This document shows, in pieces, positions 17,413 through 26,253 of a stretch of DNA of 64,000 nt. Source of the stretch: Verrucomicrobiota bacterium (GTDB lineage: Bacteria; Verrucomicrobiota; Verrucomicrobiia; Opitutales; Opitutaceae); contig JAQGOP010000032.1 of the NCBI GenBank assembly GCA_028293545.1, forward strand, positions 62,001 to 126,000, read 5' to 3'. A program made the position numbers and the translations under genes. Position 1 is the first letter of the stretch, and every line of letters begins with the position of its first letter. The notes beneath the pieces were generated by a model, which did not search any database, had not been told where the DNA came from, and saw only the letters and a list, made by a program, of their open reading frames with translations.

Positions 17413-19050
17413 ATGCGTCCAGCCAGCTCCACCTTCACCGGCACCGTCTCCACGGGGCGACTCTCGCATTACTCCGGGCTGTACTTCGATGAGTTTGCGC
17501 CGGACTCGGCGTGGATGCGGGAGCGTGCCGAGCTGCGCCTACCTCCCTGCGAAGGCATTTCGACCGTGGTGCTCCGCGGTGAAATCCGCCCGCATCCCGA
17601 CGCGCGCGGGATCGAAACGTCTTTTCCCGGACTCACCTGTTACGTCAACGGCATCAAGGCCGCGGCTCTGAATACCGTTTCGAGCGGTCCTTTCGAATTC
17701 ACGCTTTCCCTGCCCGCCGACGCCGCGCGCCATCCCGTCATCACCTTGTCGCTCGAAGGCGTGCGCTTCACCAATGCCCTCGCGTGGCTCGCCCGCGTGA
17801 CCGGGTTTGGCGGGCTGCAGCGCTTCCGCGGCCAGGCGAAAAACCGGCAGCTCCGCATCACCACGCTCGCGACTGCGGCGGGCGAAGTGATCTTCGATTT
17901 CTCGATCCGGCTCGCGCCTTGTTCCGCCGCGTTCGCCCGCAAGCATGCGCGGCTCGGCCTCAATGTCGTCGGCTTCCTCACCGCCGACCTCGGCGTCGGC
18001 GAATCCGCGCGCTGCATGGTCCGCGCCGCCGATGCCGCCGCCATTCCCACCGCGCTCGTGCCGCTCAAGCTCCACTGCAAGAACCGCCTCGGTGACCAGA
18101 CGTTTGCCGCGCGGCTCCAGGACGACAACCCGCATGCGGTCAATATCGTCCACCTCGATCCGCCGGCCTCTCCCGACCTGGACCATCACCACGGGAAAAA
18201 ATTCCGCGCCGGCAAATACAACATCGCCTATTGGGCGTGGGAACTCCCGGAGTTTCCCGATGCATGGCTGCCGCAGTTCGCGTTCTTCGACGAAGTCTGG
18301 TGCCCCAGTGATTTCGTGCGCGCCGCGATCGCCGCCAAGTCCCCCGTGCCCGTGGTGACGATGCCGCACGCGATTTCCGTGCCGGCGCCCACTGCCGACG
18401 GCCGCGCGCGTTTTGGGCTGCCCGCGAACAAATTCCTTTTCCTGTCGCTCTACGACCTCAACTCGTACTCGGAGCGAAAGAACCCGCAGGCGACGATCAC
18501 GGCGTTTCGCCAATCCGGGCTCGACGCGACGCAGGCCGCTCTTGTGATCAAGGTCCAGAATTCGCGCGGCAACGAAAAGGATTTCGCCGCGCTGCAGGCC
18601 GCGCTGGGCGAGGTCCCCGGCGCCGTCCTCATCGACGAAACCCTTTCGCGCGCGGACGTGTATCTTCTCGAATCGGCATGCGATTGCTTCGTCTCGCTGC
18701 ATCGCTCCGAGGGCTTCGGGCTGGCGGTGGCGGAATGCATGGCGCTCGGCAAACCGGTGATCGCCACGGATTGGTCCGCGACCGCGGAATTCGTCAATCG
18801 CCACAACGGTTACCCGGTCAACTTCACGCTTACGACCCTCGCCCAAAGCCACGGCCCGTACAGCAAAGGACAGACCTGGGCCGAGCCCGACCTTGCGCAC
18901 GCCGCGGAAGGGATGCGCCTGCTCGCCGCGAACCCCGCGCTCTGCGCCTCGCTCGGGGCCGCCGCCCGTGAAACCATCGCCGCCGATTTCACCCCGGCCA
19001 AAATCGGCGCCCGCTACCGCCGTCGCCTGGAGTCGATCGCCGCCTTCTGA
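17413..19050 (+). CDS. Family 4 glycosyltransferase with N-terminal beta-rich domain
   Basis: A 545-aa protein. Residues 1-165 form a beta-rich module (GRLSHYSGLYFDEF, LRGEIRPHPDARG, VITLSLEGVRFT) unlike a GT fold. The GT-B enzyme follows: VVGFLTADLGVGESARCMVRAADA, then YNIAYWAWELPEFPDAW. The C-terminal donor site has HRSEGFGLAVAECMALGKPVIATDWSA, carrying the EX7E motif. This combination resembles GT4 proteins that use an N-terminal accessory domain in capsule or O-antigen clusters. It is divergent from the methyltransferase gene with a 72-nt gap. Donor specificity is unknown. Confidence 0.86.
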   Translation: MRPASSTFTGTVSTGRLSHYSGLYFDEFAPDSAWMRERAELRLPPCEGISTVVLRGEIRPHPDARGIETSFPGLTCYVNGIKAAALNTVSSGPFEFTLSLPADAARHPVITLSLEGVRFTNALAWLARVTGFGGLQRFRGQAKNRQLRITTLATAAGEVIFDFSIRLAPCSAAFARKHARLGLNVVGFLTADLGVGESARCMVRAADAAAIPTALVPLKLHCKNRLGDQTFAARLQDDNPHAVNIVHLDPPASPDLDHHHGKKFRAGKYNIAYWAWELPEFPDAWLPQFAFFDEVWCPSDFVRAAIAAKSPVPVVTMPHAISVPAPTADGRARFGLPANKFLFLSLYDLNSYSERKNPQATITAFRQSGLDATQAALVIKVQNSRGNEKDFAALQAALGEVPGAVLIDETLSRADVYLLESACDCFVSLHRSEGFGLAVAECMALGKPVIATDWSATAEFVNRHNGYPVNFTLTTLAQSHGPYSKGQTWAEPDLAHAAEGMRLLAANPALCASLGAAARETIAADFTPAKIGARYRRRLESIAAF

Positions 19051-19067
19051 AGGAGAGCGGCCCCGCC

Positions 19068-20009
19068 CTACCCTAGTTTCCGCAGCCACATCTGCCCGCC
19101 CCCGCCGCCCGCGCACATCGGCATTTTTTCGCGGATGAGGTCGGTGCGATGATTCCAAAGCCACGCGGTGAACAGCTCGATGCGGTACTTCGGGTTGTTT
19201 ATCAAAAACGCGCGCAATAAATATTGCTCATTCCACGCCCGGCCCTCCTCCAGCCAGTCGCGCGGATATTCCAGGTTGCCGACGATGTCGTGCAGGTGGA
19301 CCAAGACCCCCGGGCGCAGCGACGGCAGGATATCGAAGAAGAGCCGGTTCACATCGCTGCCGACCTTGCTGACGTGCGACGAATCGATGAACAGCACATC
19401 GTTCTCTTCCAGCGCGGCGAACAGCTCGAGCGGCACGTCCTGCACCCGCCGCTCGACCAACGTGCAGCGCTCGCGATCACCCGCTCGCAGCAGCGGGACC
19501 AGCCGCGACATGTCGGGATCGATGAAGGTGAAATTGACCGCGCCGCCCAGCACCTGCTCGTTGAGATCAAGCATCGCGGCCGAGCTGAAGCCCGAGCCGA
19601 CTTCGATCACCCGAGCGGGCTTCGCTTCGCTCAGCATCCCAAACAACATGATGGCGTCGTAGTGCCCATATGACGGATTGCGCAGGTAAAATCGCCGCCC
19701 TGCCACCGGTTCCTCGACGAAGGGCTGCTGCGGATACAATGCCGCGAAGCGCTCGAGCCGGGCGAACTGGGCGGCTTCGTTCAGGTCGATATCCGCGAAG
19801 GGCGGGCCAAATCCCCCGCGCGCAAACGCGTCAGCAATCTCCGCCGGCGACGGCAGCGGCGAATAAAAATGTCCCGGCGGGGAAAATCGCTCCCATTCCG
19901 CCTCCTTTCGTTTCAACTCATCGAGTGAAACGCGCAGGCGGCGGTTTTCCTTTTCCATCGCCCGATACGAGGGCAGCCAGCGGAGCACGTCGCGAAAGCT
20001 GAAGGCCAT
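19068..20009 (-). CDS. SAM-dependent methyltransferase (Methyltransf_24-like)
   Basis: A 313-aa protein. The first 45 residues form a charged helix (AMEKENRRLRVSLDELKRKEAEW) that looks like a short coiled coil. The methyltransferase core follows: RVIEVGSGFSSAAML (motif I), FTFIDPD (motif II acid), DVLFIDSSHVSKVGSD (motif IV region) and LRPGVLVHLHDI, typical of the Methyltransf_24/CmcI-like group. It starts 13 nt after the membrane protein gene upstream (20023-21651), so the two are an operon. The helix could tether the enzyme to a partner. The product is probably a modified surface glycan. Confidence 0.8.
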   Translation of the reverse strand: MAFSFRDVLRWLPSYRAMEKENRRLRVSLDELKRKEAEWERFSPPGHFYSPLPSPAEIADAFARGGFGPPFADIDLNEAAQFARLERFAALYPQQPFVEEPVAGRRFYLRNPSYGHYDAIMLFGMLSEAKPARVIEVGSGFSSAAMLDLNEQVLGGAVNFTFIDPDMSRLVPLLRAGDRERCTLVERRVQDVPLELFAALEENDVLFIDSSHVSKVGSDVNRLFFDILPSLRPGVLVHLHDIVGNLEYPRDWLEEGRAWNEQYLLRAFLINNPKYRIELFTAWLWNHRTDLIREKMPMCAGGGGGQMWLRKLG

Positions 20010-20022
20010 GCGGGTTCCTTGG

Positions 20023-21651
20023 TCAACGCGCCGCCGGGATCACGTCCGCCTTGCCGATGATCAGGATCTTGAGGTCGCGCAGGCTGAACGCCAGGCGACG
20101 CGGGTCATCGGTGTCGGGAAAAATCCCGGGCAAGTCGGTCTGGAAGCGCCACAGCGTGTCCCCGGGTTCGAGCCGCATGTTGCGCACTTTCACGTCGCGC
20201 GTCTCGCCCGGCGCAAGCTTGCGCTCCCATCGCGCATAGGTGCCCTGCCACAACCCAACCGTGCGCGCGTCCTTCGCGCGGATGCCGAAGGACACCGTCA
20301 CAAGGATCGGGAAGGGATGCGGGTTGCGCAGCACCAGCGTCGAGGGGCCATTGCTCCAGCGCCAGTATTCCAGCCGCGAGCGTTCCGGCGGATACCATTT
20401 GTCGTCGAACACCGCTTCGACCGTGCGCCCGGTTTCCACGACCATCCGGAGATTCCGATCGCCCTCGAGCTGGTAGCCATCGCGCCCGGGCGCGCGCAGC
20501 ATGTCGGGCGAGGCCAGGATCGCGAGGTTCCCCATGATCAGGACCGCCCACCAGCGGCGCCCGCGCGGGACGAGGATGTTGAACGCGAGGGTCATCGGCA
20601 GGAGCACGCGCGACGCGGCGCTGGGATAACCTTCCCACACGGCCTGCCCGAGGAAGATCATCATGATCGAAAACGCCGCCGCCACCCGCCACCACGGATT
20701 TGCCCAGCGCGGGCGCAGCGCGAAAAACAGGAACTGCGTCGTCAGCGAAACCAGCATGCACAGGTTGTACCACTCGAAGTAATCCGGGTGGTCCTTGGAC
20801 AACGCCGCGAGCGTGTCGCGCCACCGTTCGAAATAGCTGGCCAACGGCAAGGTGAAGTTGCGCAGGCCCAGGTCATTGCTGGGCCCGAGCCACTGGCGAA
20901 TCAGCATCAGCCAGAGGACCATCGGCAGCAGGATGATCACGGCGCGCAGCACGACCTTCAGCCAATCGCGCAGCGAATTCGTTTCCGGTCGCGCCAAGGC
21001 GGCGCCGCCGAGGATGTTCGTCTCCTTCCCCAGGGCGGAAATCCCGAGGACGATCGCGGAGAGCCACGGGCGCTTTTTTTCCGCCAAGGCGACGCCGCAG
21101 GCAATGAGCAGCAGGCTCGGGCCGTCGACGAGCGAACCGCGCAGGCTGAAACAGATCCCGTAGGAAAACATCACGCAGAACCAGCGGAGAAAATTTCCCC
21201 ACGACACCGCGGGAAACCATCGCAGCAGCAGCCATCCCAGCAGGAGCCAGCAACCCATGTTCTGGATCGAATAAATGTTCATCGCGCGCACCGGGTCGCC
21301 GAGTGCGAGCGCATACGCGGTCCAGCAGAAAAGGATGCGCCGGGCGCGGTAGGCGAGGTTGTCCACTCCCTGCTTGAGCGCCGGGTCGGAGAGATGCGGC
21401 TGCATCGCGATCTGCGCATAGTGCGCGCCATCGTAGCCGGGCGAATCCAGCAGCTCGTAATGGTTCACGGCGCGCAGCTGCGGGATGAAACGAGCGCTGT
21501 CGCGGTCCCCGAACATGATCAGGTAGGTGAACCCCTTGCCCGGGAGGTAAAACTGCGCGCACACCCAGAGGAAAAGCCCGACGGTGGCGGCATACGCGAG
21601 GCGAGTCGGCAGTTGCGGGTAGCGTTGAAAAAATGGTTTCAGACTGGCCAC
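20023..21651 (-). CDS. Polytopic membrane glycosyltransferase-like protein with C-terminal beta-rich domain
   Basis: A 542-aa protein with a first helix at about 14-33, then an extracytoplasmic loop carrying SPGYDGAHYAQIA. An Asp followed by HY in the first loop is typical of GT-C enzymes that use polyprenyl-linked sugars. About eight to ten further helices run to about residue 390. The C-terminal part has LEYWRWSNGPSTLVLRNPH and ends DDPRRLAFSLRDLKIL, matching the terminal module of other proteins in this region. It is divergent from the gene at 21694 with a 42-nt gap and upstream of a methyltransferase gene. The transferase role is inferred. Confidence 0.72.
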   Translation of the reverse strand: MASLKPFFQRYPQLPTRLAYAATVGLFLWVCAQFYLPGKGFTYLIMFGDRDSARFIPQLRAVNHYELLDSPGYDGAHYAQIAMQPHLSDPALKQGVDNLAYRARRILFCWTAYALALGDPVRAMNIYSIQNMGCWLLLGWLLLRWFPAVSWGNFLRWFCVMFSYGICFSLRGSLVDGPSLLLIACGVALAEKKRPWLSAIVLGISALGKETNILGGAALARPETNSLRDWLKVVLRAVIILLPMVLWLMLIRQWLGPSNDLGLRNFTLPLASYFERWRDTLAALSKDHPDYFEWYNLCMLVSLTTQFLFFALRPRWANPWWRVAAAFSIMMIFLGQAVWEGYPSAASRVLLPMTLAFNILVPRGRRWWAVLIMGNLAILASPDMLRAPGRDGYQLEGDRNLRMVVETGRTVEAVFDDKWYPPERSRLEYWRWSNGPSTLVLRNPHPFPILVTVSFGIRAKDARTVGLWQGTYARWERKLAPGETRDVKVRNMRLEPGDTLWRFQTDLPGIFPDTDDPRRLAFSLRDLKILIIGKADVIPAAR

Positions 21652-21693
21652 GTAAACGTCTGGAGTCAGCCTCCCGCGTTTACCAACGCAAGT

Positions 21694-23604
21694 ATGGATT
21701 CAACGCGCAGGATTTCGTGGCCGGTGCGAGTCGGGTTGCTGGCGGCCCTGGCGCTCTACGGGATCATTTTGGCCGCATACCTCGGCGCTTACGCCGGCGG
21801 GTCGGACTCTTCCGGATACCTGAATAACGCCCGCCTCGCGCGCGAAGGGCGCATGCACCTCCCGCAGCGGACGATCGAGGGATTGCCGCCCTCATCGCTG
21901 CCGACGTTCGCGTACGTGCCCCTGGGATTTCTCCCGGTGCAGGAAAACGAGATGGTGCCCACCTACCCGATCGGGCTTTCGCTGCTGGTCGTCGGGGTGT
22001 CCCAGGTCACGGGCTGGGACGCCGCGCCCGCCGTGACCGTCTGGCTCCACGGCATGCTCGGCGTGGTCCTGATGTATGCGCTCGGCCGGGCCTTCGGGTT
22101 CGCCCCGCCCGCCTCCGCGCTCGGCGCGGTGCTGCTCGGTGCGTCGCCGCTGTATTTGTTCTGCTCGCTCCAGGCGATGAGCGACACGCCCGCGCTGGTG
22201 TGGACTGCGCTCGCGATCTATTTCGCTTGGCGCAGCCGAGAGCGGGACGCCTGGGCGGTGGCCGCGGGGTTCGCCGTCGCCATCGCCGTGCTCGTCCGGC
22301 CCGCGAACCTGCTCGTGCTCGTTCCCCTCGCCCTTTGCCTCGGGGGTTCGTGGCGCCGCTGGCTCGGCCTCGCGCTCGGCGGTTTGCCCGGCGCGGTGTT
22401 TCTCGCCGCATTCAATGCCCGGCTGTACGGGAAGATCTTCACCACGGGTTACGGGAACGTCGCAGGCGCATTCGGCTGGGAGAATGTCCCGCTCGTCCTG
22501 CGCAACGGCGCGCAGTGGATGCCGGTGCTGCTGACGCCGGCCCTGCTTCTCGTCCTGGCGCTGCCGTGGTGCGCCTCGCAGTCGACGCGGCGCCTCGTGT
22601 GGGTGCTCACCAGCTGGATCGCGGTGTTCGTCGGTTTCTACCTGTTTTACTTCCACACCTCGGAACACTGGTGGTACCTGCGGTTTTTCCTGCCCGCGTT
22701 TCCACCGCTGATCCTAGGCATGCTTTGGGTCGGCCGTGCCGTGCTCGCCGCCCGGCTCGAGCGTCACGCCCGCGCGGCGCTCGTGCTCGCCGTTGTCTTC
22801 GTGGTGGCATGGGACGGCTGGTGGATCGAGCGCCAGGGCACCTTGAAAATCGGACGCGATGAGCGCGTCTACCTGCAGGTTTCGCGCTGGGCGCAGACCC
22901 ACCTGCCGGCCAACGCCGTGATCGCCTGCCTTCAGGCCAGCGGGGCGTTTCTCTACTACACGGACTTCACGGTGCTGCGCTACGATACCCTGAAGGATCG
23001 CGCCACGCTGGGCCGCATCGAGCGCGCCTGCGCCGCGGCGGGCCGGCCGATTTACGCGACGCTGTTTCCCTTCGAAATGCGCGATGCGCTTGAGCGCGCC
23101 ATGCCGGGACGATGGACCCAGGTCGGCGTCACGCGGCAGGCGACATTCTGGCGGCGAGACGGCGCCGAACCGACCCCGATCGAGCCGATCACGTGGCGGG
23201 AATTCGTGACTGCGCGCCTCGGTCACACCGAGGTCATCGCGCAGGTTTCCTCCGAGTGGCACGACATCAAGAAGAGCCTTTTCCACCGCTGGATCTGGAA
23301 TGCCCAACGCGGGCAGATCGACCTCGAAACCTGGCCGCTCGAAACCGGCACGATCGATTTGAATTTTCTCCTGCGCGGATTCGCGCCGACCGAAGTCGCC
23401 ATCACGCAGGACGGGACCACGCTCTGGCACGGGCCGGTCGATCGCGAACTGAAACCGGTGACGCTGCGTGTCCCCATCCATGAGGGCATGGGCCGGCTGC
23501 AGTTTGTTTCCGCCGCGCCCGGCGTCCCGGAAACCCCGGAACCCGGCGCCCGCCGTCTGGCGTTCGCGATCTACGACCTGAAGCTCAGTCGCCCACCGCC
23601 GTAG
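21694..23604 (+). CDS. Polytopic membrane glycosyltransferase-like protein (GT39-like) with C-terminal beta-rich domain
   Basis: A 636-aa protein. Helix 1 (VGLLAALALYGIILAAYLG) is followed by AGGSDSSGYLNNARL, an acidic first loop like that of the ArnT/PMT family, then about ten helices to residue 380. A soluble part follows and ends GARRLAFAIYDLKLSR, the same closing pattern as in 4267, 14240 and 20023. The ATG at 21694 is chosen because the protein then begins just ahead of the first helix; the longer open frame upstream is antisense to the neighbouring gene. Probable role: transfer of a sugar from a lipid carrier on the outer face of the inner membrane. Confidence 0.75.
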   Translation: MDSTRRISWPVRVGLLAALALYGIILAAYLGAYAGGSDSSGYLNNARLAREGRMHLPQRTIEGLPPSSLPTFAYVPLGFLPVQENEMVPTYPIGLSLLVVGVSQVTGWDAAPAVTVWLHGMLGVVLMYALGRAFGFAPPASALGAVLLGASPLYLFCSLQAMSDTPALVWTALAIYFAWRSRERDAWAVAAGFAVAIAVLVRPANLLVLVPLALCLGGSWRRWLGLALGGLPGAVFLAAFNARLYGKIFTTGYGNVAGAFGWENVPLVLRNGAQWMPVLLTPALLLVLALPWCASQSTRRLVWVLTSWIAVFVGFYLFYFHTSEHWWYLRFFLPAFPPLILGMLWVGRAVLAARLERHARAALVLAVVFVVAWDGWWIERQGTLKIGRDERVYLQVSRWAQTHLPANAVIACLQASGAFLYYTDFTVLRYDTLKDRATLGRIERACAAAGRPIYATLFPFEMRDALERAMPGRWTQVGVTRQATFWRRDGAEPTPIEPITWREFVTARLGHTEVIAQVSSEWHDIKKSLFHRWIWNAQRGQIDLETWPLETGTIDLNFLLRGFAPTEVAITQDGTTLWHGPVDRELKPVTLRVPIHEGMGRLQFVSAAPGVPETPEPGARRLAFAIYDLKLSRPPP

Positions 23605-23652
23605 CCTTTGCGCTTTATGCCACGGGGCCGCTCTCCTAGTACCACTCCGCAC

Positions 23653-24798
23653 ATGACCGGCCCGATCCTGCTCGACCTGACTCACACCAGTCACACTCAG
23701 GCGCGCACCGGGGTCCAGCGCGTGGTCCGCGCGCTGCATCGCGAACTTGGCGCCAGGGCGACGCCCATCACCTTCGACCCGTACCGCGACGGCTGGCGGG
23801 GATTGGAGACATGGGAGCAGGCCAACCTGGCGGGCGAGAATGCTACCGGAAAACGCGGCGCCCAATGGCCGCTCGCGGCGAGGTGGCGCGGCAAGCTCAA
23901 GCGCTTGGCCGGGTCGGGGCTGGCGCCGATTGAAAAAAATGCCGCTGGGTTTCTCACGGCCGAGATCTTTTCGGCGCGCGTCGGCGCGCGGGTGCCGCAG
24001 GCCTTTCCCCGCGTCGCCGTTTTTCACGACGCGATCGCCCTCCGTTTTCCCGAGCTGACCCCATCCGGGACCGTCGGCCGATTTCCCGCTTATCTCCGCG
24101 AGCTCCTCACCTTCGACGGCGTCGCCGCCGTTTCGGAGGATTCGCGCGATGCCCTGGTCGACTACTGGGCCTGGCTCGGTGCGAGCAATCCACCGCCGGT
24201 GGTCGCGATTCCCCTCGGCGTCGATGCGATCGCATCCGCCCCCGAAGTTGCGGGCGCAGAAGTGATCGTCCTGAGCGTCGGAACCCTCGAAGGCCGGAAA
24301 AACCACCTGTCGCTTTTCGCGGCCGCCGAGTCGCTCTGGGCTCGTGGTGAAAAATTCCAGCTCAGGGTCGTGGGCTCGGTGCAGGCGGAAACCGGCCAGG
24401 CCGCCCTCGTGCGCCTGAGGTCGCTGCAGGCCGCCGGTTGGCCGCTGCGTTATGACGGCGCTCTTCCCGACGCGGAAGTCGCGGCGGCTTATGCAGAGAG
24501 CACCTTCACGGTTTATCCGTCGTTCGTCGAAGGCTTCGGGCTGCCGATCATCGAGAGCCTGGCGAGGGGACGTCCGTGCATCTGTTCGGGGCACGGTGCG
24601 CTCGGGGAACTTTCCCGCCAAGGCGGATGCATTCCCTTGGAATCCGTTGACACCGCTTCGCTGGCGGGCGCGATCGGTGCGCTCATCCGATCGCCGGCCG
24701 ACCGCGCGCGACTTTCGGCGGAGGCTCGCGCCCGGATTTTCAAGTCATGGGGAAGCTACGCGGAGCAGCTGACCGAATGGATGGGCCAGCTGAAATAA
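23653..24798 (+). CDS. Family 4 glycosyltransferase
   Basis: A 381-aa GT-B enzyme. The N-terminal half has ARTGVQRVVRALHRELG and VAVFHDAIALRFPEL. The donor-binding half has VGTLEGRKNHLSLFAA and VYPSFVEGFGLPIIESLARGRP, which gives the EX7E motif and the GFGLP loop. It is a clear paralogue of the gene at 26254-27273: both have FHDAI...FP, VG.LE.RKN and a short C-terminal helix. The ATG at 23653 is used because the 15 residues of the longer frame are Arg/Pro-rich. It lies 48 nt after the membrane transferase gene. Confidence 0.88.
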   Translation: MTGPILLDLTHTSHTQARTGVQRVVRALHRELGARATPITFDPYRDGWRGLETWEQANLAGENATGKRGAQWPLAARWRGKLKRLAGSGLAPIEKNAAGFLTAEIFSARVGARVPQAFPRVAVFHDAIALRFPELTPSGTVGRFPAYLRELLTFDGVAAVSEDSRDALVDYWAWLGASNPPPVVAIPLGVDAIASAPEVAGAEVIVLSVGTLEGRKNHLSLFAAAESLWARGEKFQLRVVGSVQAETGQAALVRLRSLQAAGWPLRYDGALPDAEVAAAYAESTFTVYPSFVEGFGLPIIESLARGRPCICSGHGALGELSRQGGCIPLESVDTASLAGAIGALIRSPADRARLSAEARARIFKSWGSYAEQLTEWMGQLK

Positions 24799-24976
24799 CC
24801 GGCTGCCAACGCGTTTGAGCCGCTCCGTCCGCGTCCGAGTTCCGACCGAGCCCAGCGGCGCCTCGCGGTGAAGTCGCTCCCCGGCGGCCGCAAGAAGGCC
24901 GCCGTGCGACGACGATTCTCCCCCAGCCTTTCCGTTTGCCAATCGGCCCGAGCCCCTCCCATCGTCGGGCGTTCTC

Positions 24977-26173
24977 ATGGCCATATCCTTCTTCGCCAAA
25001 AATAAAAAGGGCGTCCTCAACCGCTGTCGCGACGACTACGCGACCAAGATGCGGCTCAAATACGCGCCTTACTACCTCGCGATGGAGTCCCAGAAGGACA
25101 CGACGGTCCGCCTCGACGGCCGCGACATGATCATGCTCTCCAGCAATGATTACCTGGGCCTTTCGTTTCATCCCAAGGTCATTGAGGCCGCCAACGCCGC
25201 GACGCGGAAATGGGGCACGAGCACAAACGGCGCACGTTCGTCGAACGGCTCGCGCACCTTCCACGTCGAGCTCGAGGAAAAACTCGCCACCTTCCTCGGC
25301 CAGGAAGCCTGCCACATCCACTCCGCCGGTTATCTCTCGGTGATGACGAGCATGGCGACGTTTGCCCAGAAAGGTGACGTCATCTTCGCCGACAAGAATC
25401 TCCACTCCTGCCTCTGGGACGGCATCCAGATCTCGCGCGCGACGGTGGAACGTTTTTCGCACAACAGCCCGGACGATCTCCGCGAAGTCATCGCTTCGAG
25501 CAACTCCGACGCCGCCAAGCTGCTCGTCGTCGAGGGCGTTTATTCGATGGAGGGCCACATCGCTCGCCTGCCGGAGCTGACCGAGATCGCCGAGGAGTAT
25601 GGTTGCTTCACGGTGCTGGACGATGCCCACGGCTTCGGGGTGCTCGGCCGCCAGGGTCGCGGCACGGTCGACCACTTTGGGTTGAACGACAAAATCGACC
25701 TGATGTGCGGCAGCCTTTCCAAGTCGCTCGCGAGCACCGGCGGCTACGTCGCAGGCACGCGCGACGTGATCGAGTACCTGCGCACGAATTCGAAGCAGAC
25801 AATTTTTTCCGCCGCCATCAGCCCCGCCCAAGCCGCCGCCGCGATGGCCGCGCTGGAGATCATGCAGTCCGAGCCCCAGCATCTCGAACGGCTCTGGGCC
25901 AACACGAAAAAGTACAAGGCGATCCTCAAGAATCTCGGCCTCAACACCTGGGAGAGCGAAACCCCCGCGGTGCCGATCGTGCTCGGCTCCAAGGAGCGCG
26001 TTTATCCCTTCTGGAAAAACCTCCTCGACAAGGGCGTGTTCACCGTGATGTCGATCGCCCCCGCGGTCCCCGCCGGCAAGGACTTGGTTCGCACCGCGAT
26101 CTCCGCGATGCACACCGACGAACAGCTCGAGAAGATCGGCGAGGCCATGGCCTTCGCCGTGAAGAAACTCTGA
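24977..26173 (+). CDS. Alpha-oxoamine synthase, serine palmitoyltransferase-like
   Basis: A 398-aa PLP enzyme of the AOS family (SPT, KBL, BioF), which condenses an amino acid with an acyl thioester under decarboxylation. Visible: SSNDYLGLSFHPKV near the N-terminus, NLHSCLWDG with the PLP-stacking His143, LDDAHGFGVLGRQGRG with Asp216 and His218, and GSLSKSLASTGG with Schiff-base Lys249. The SLSKSLASTGG form fits bacterial SPT and related amino-lipid enzymes better than the GTLGKA of KBL or the BioF pattern. No biotin or threonine genes are nearby; a beta-ketoacyl synthase, an ACP-dehydratase and lipid glycosyltransferases are. Likely role: first step of a sphingolipid-like lipid. The amino-acid substrate is unproven. 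Confidence 0.85.
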   Translation: MAISFFAKNKKGVLNRCRDDYATKMRLKYAPYYLAMESQKDTTVRLDGRDMIMLSSNDYLGLSFHPKVIEAANAATRKWGTSTNGARSSNGSRTFHVELEEKLATFLGQEACHIHSAGYLSVMTSMATFAQKGDVIFADKNLHSCLWDGIQISRATVERFSHNSPDDLREVIASSNSDAAKLLVVEGVYSMEGHIARLPELTEIAEEYGCFTVLDDAHGFGVLGRQGRGTVDHFGLNDKIDLMCGSLSKSLASTGGYVAGTRDVIEYLRTNSKQTIFSAAISPAQAAAAMAALEIMQSEPQHLERLWANTKKYKAILKNLGLNTWESETPAVPIVLGSKERVYPFWKNLLDKGVFTVMSIAPAVPAGKDLVRTAISAMHTDEQLEKIGEAMAFAVKKL

Positions 26174-26176
26174 CGT

Positions 26177-26203
26177 AGCGCCGCGTCTTCGACCGGCTCG
26201 TTC
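26177..26203. repeat. Dispersed intergenic repeat, family R3
   Basis: This 27-nt segment just after the AOS stop codon matches the reverse complement of 38134-38160 at 25 of 27 positions. It lies between convergent genes. Confidence 0.6.
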
Positions 26204-26253
26204 CGGCCCGACCTCGAAGCTGCGACGCAGCGATTGGAACGGGCGCAGGGCGG

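Noticed and set aside
22714..24621. A 635-codon open frame on the minus strand
   Set aside because: It runs across two well-supported plus-strand genes and has no recognisable motif.
24977..26173. AOS gene as bioF or kbl
   Set aside because: No biotin genes or threonine dehydrogenase nearby, and the SLSKSLASTGG lysine motif fits the SPT-like group better. Not excluded without an assay.
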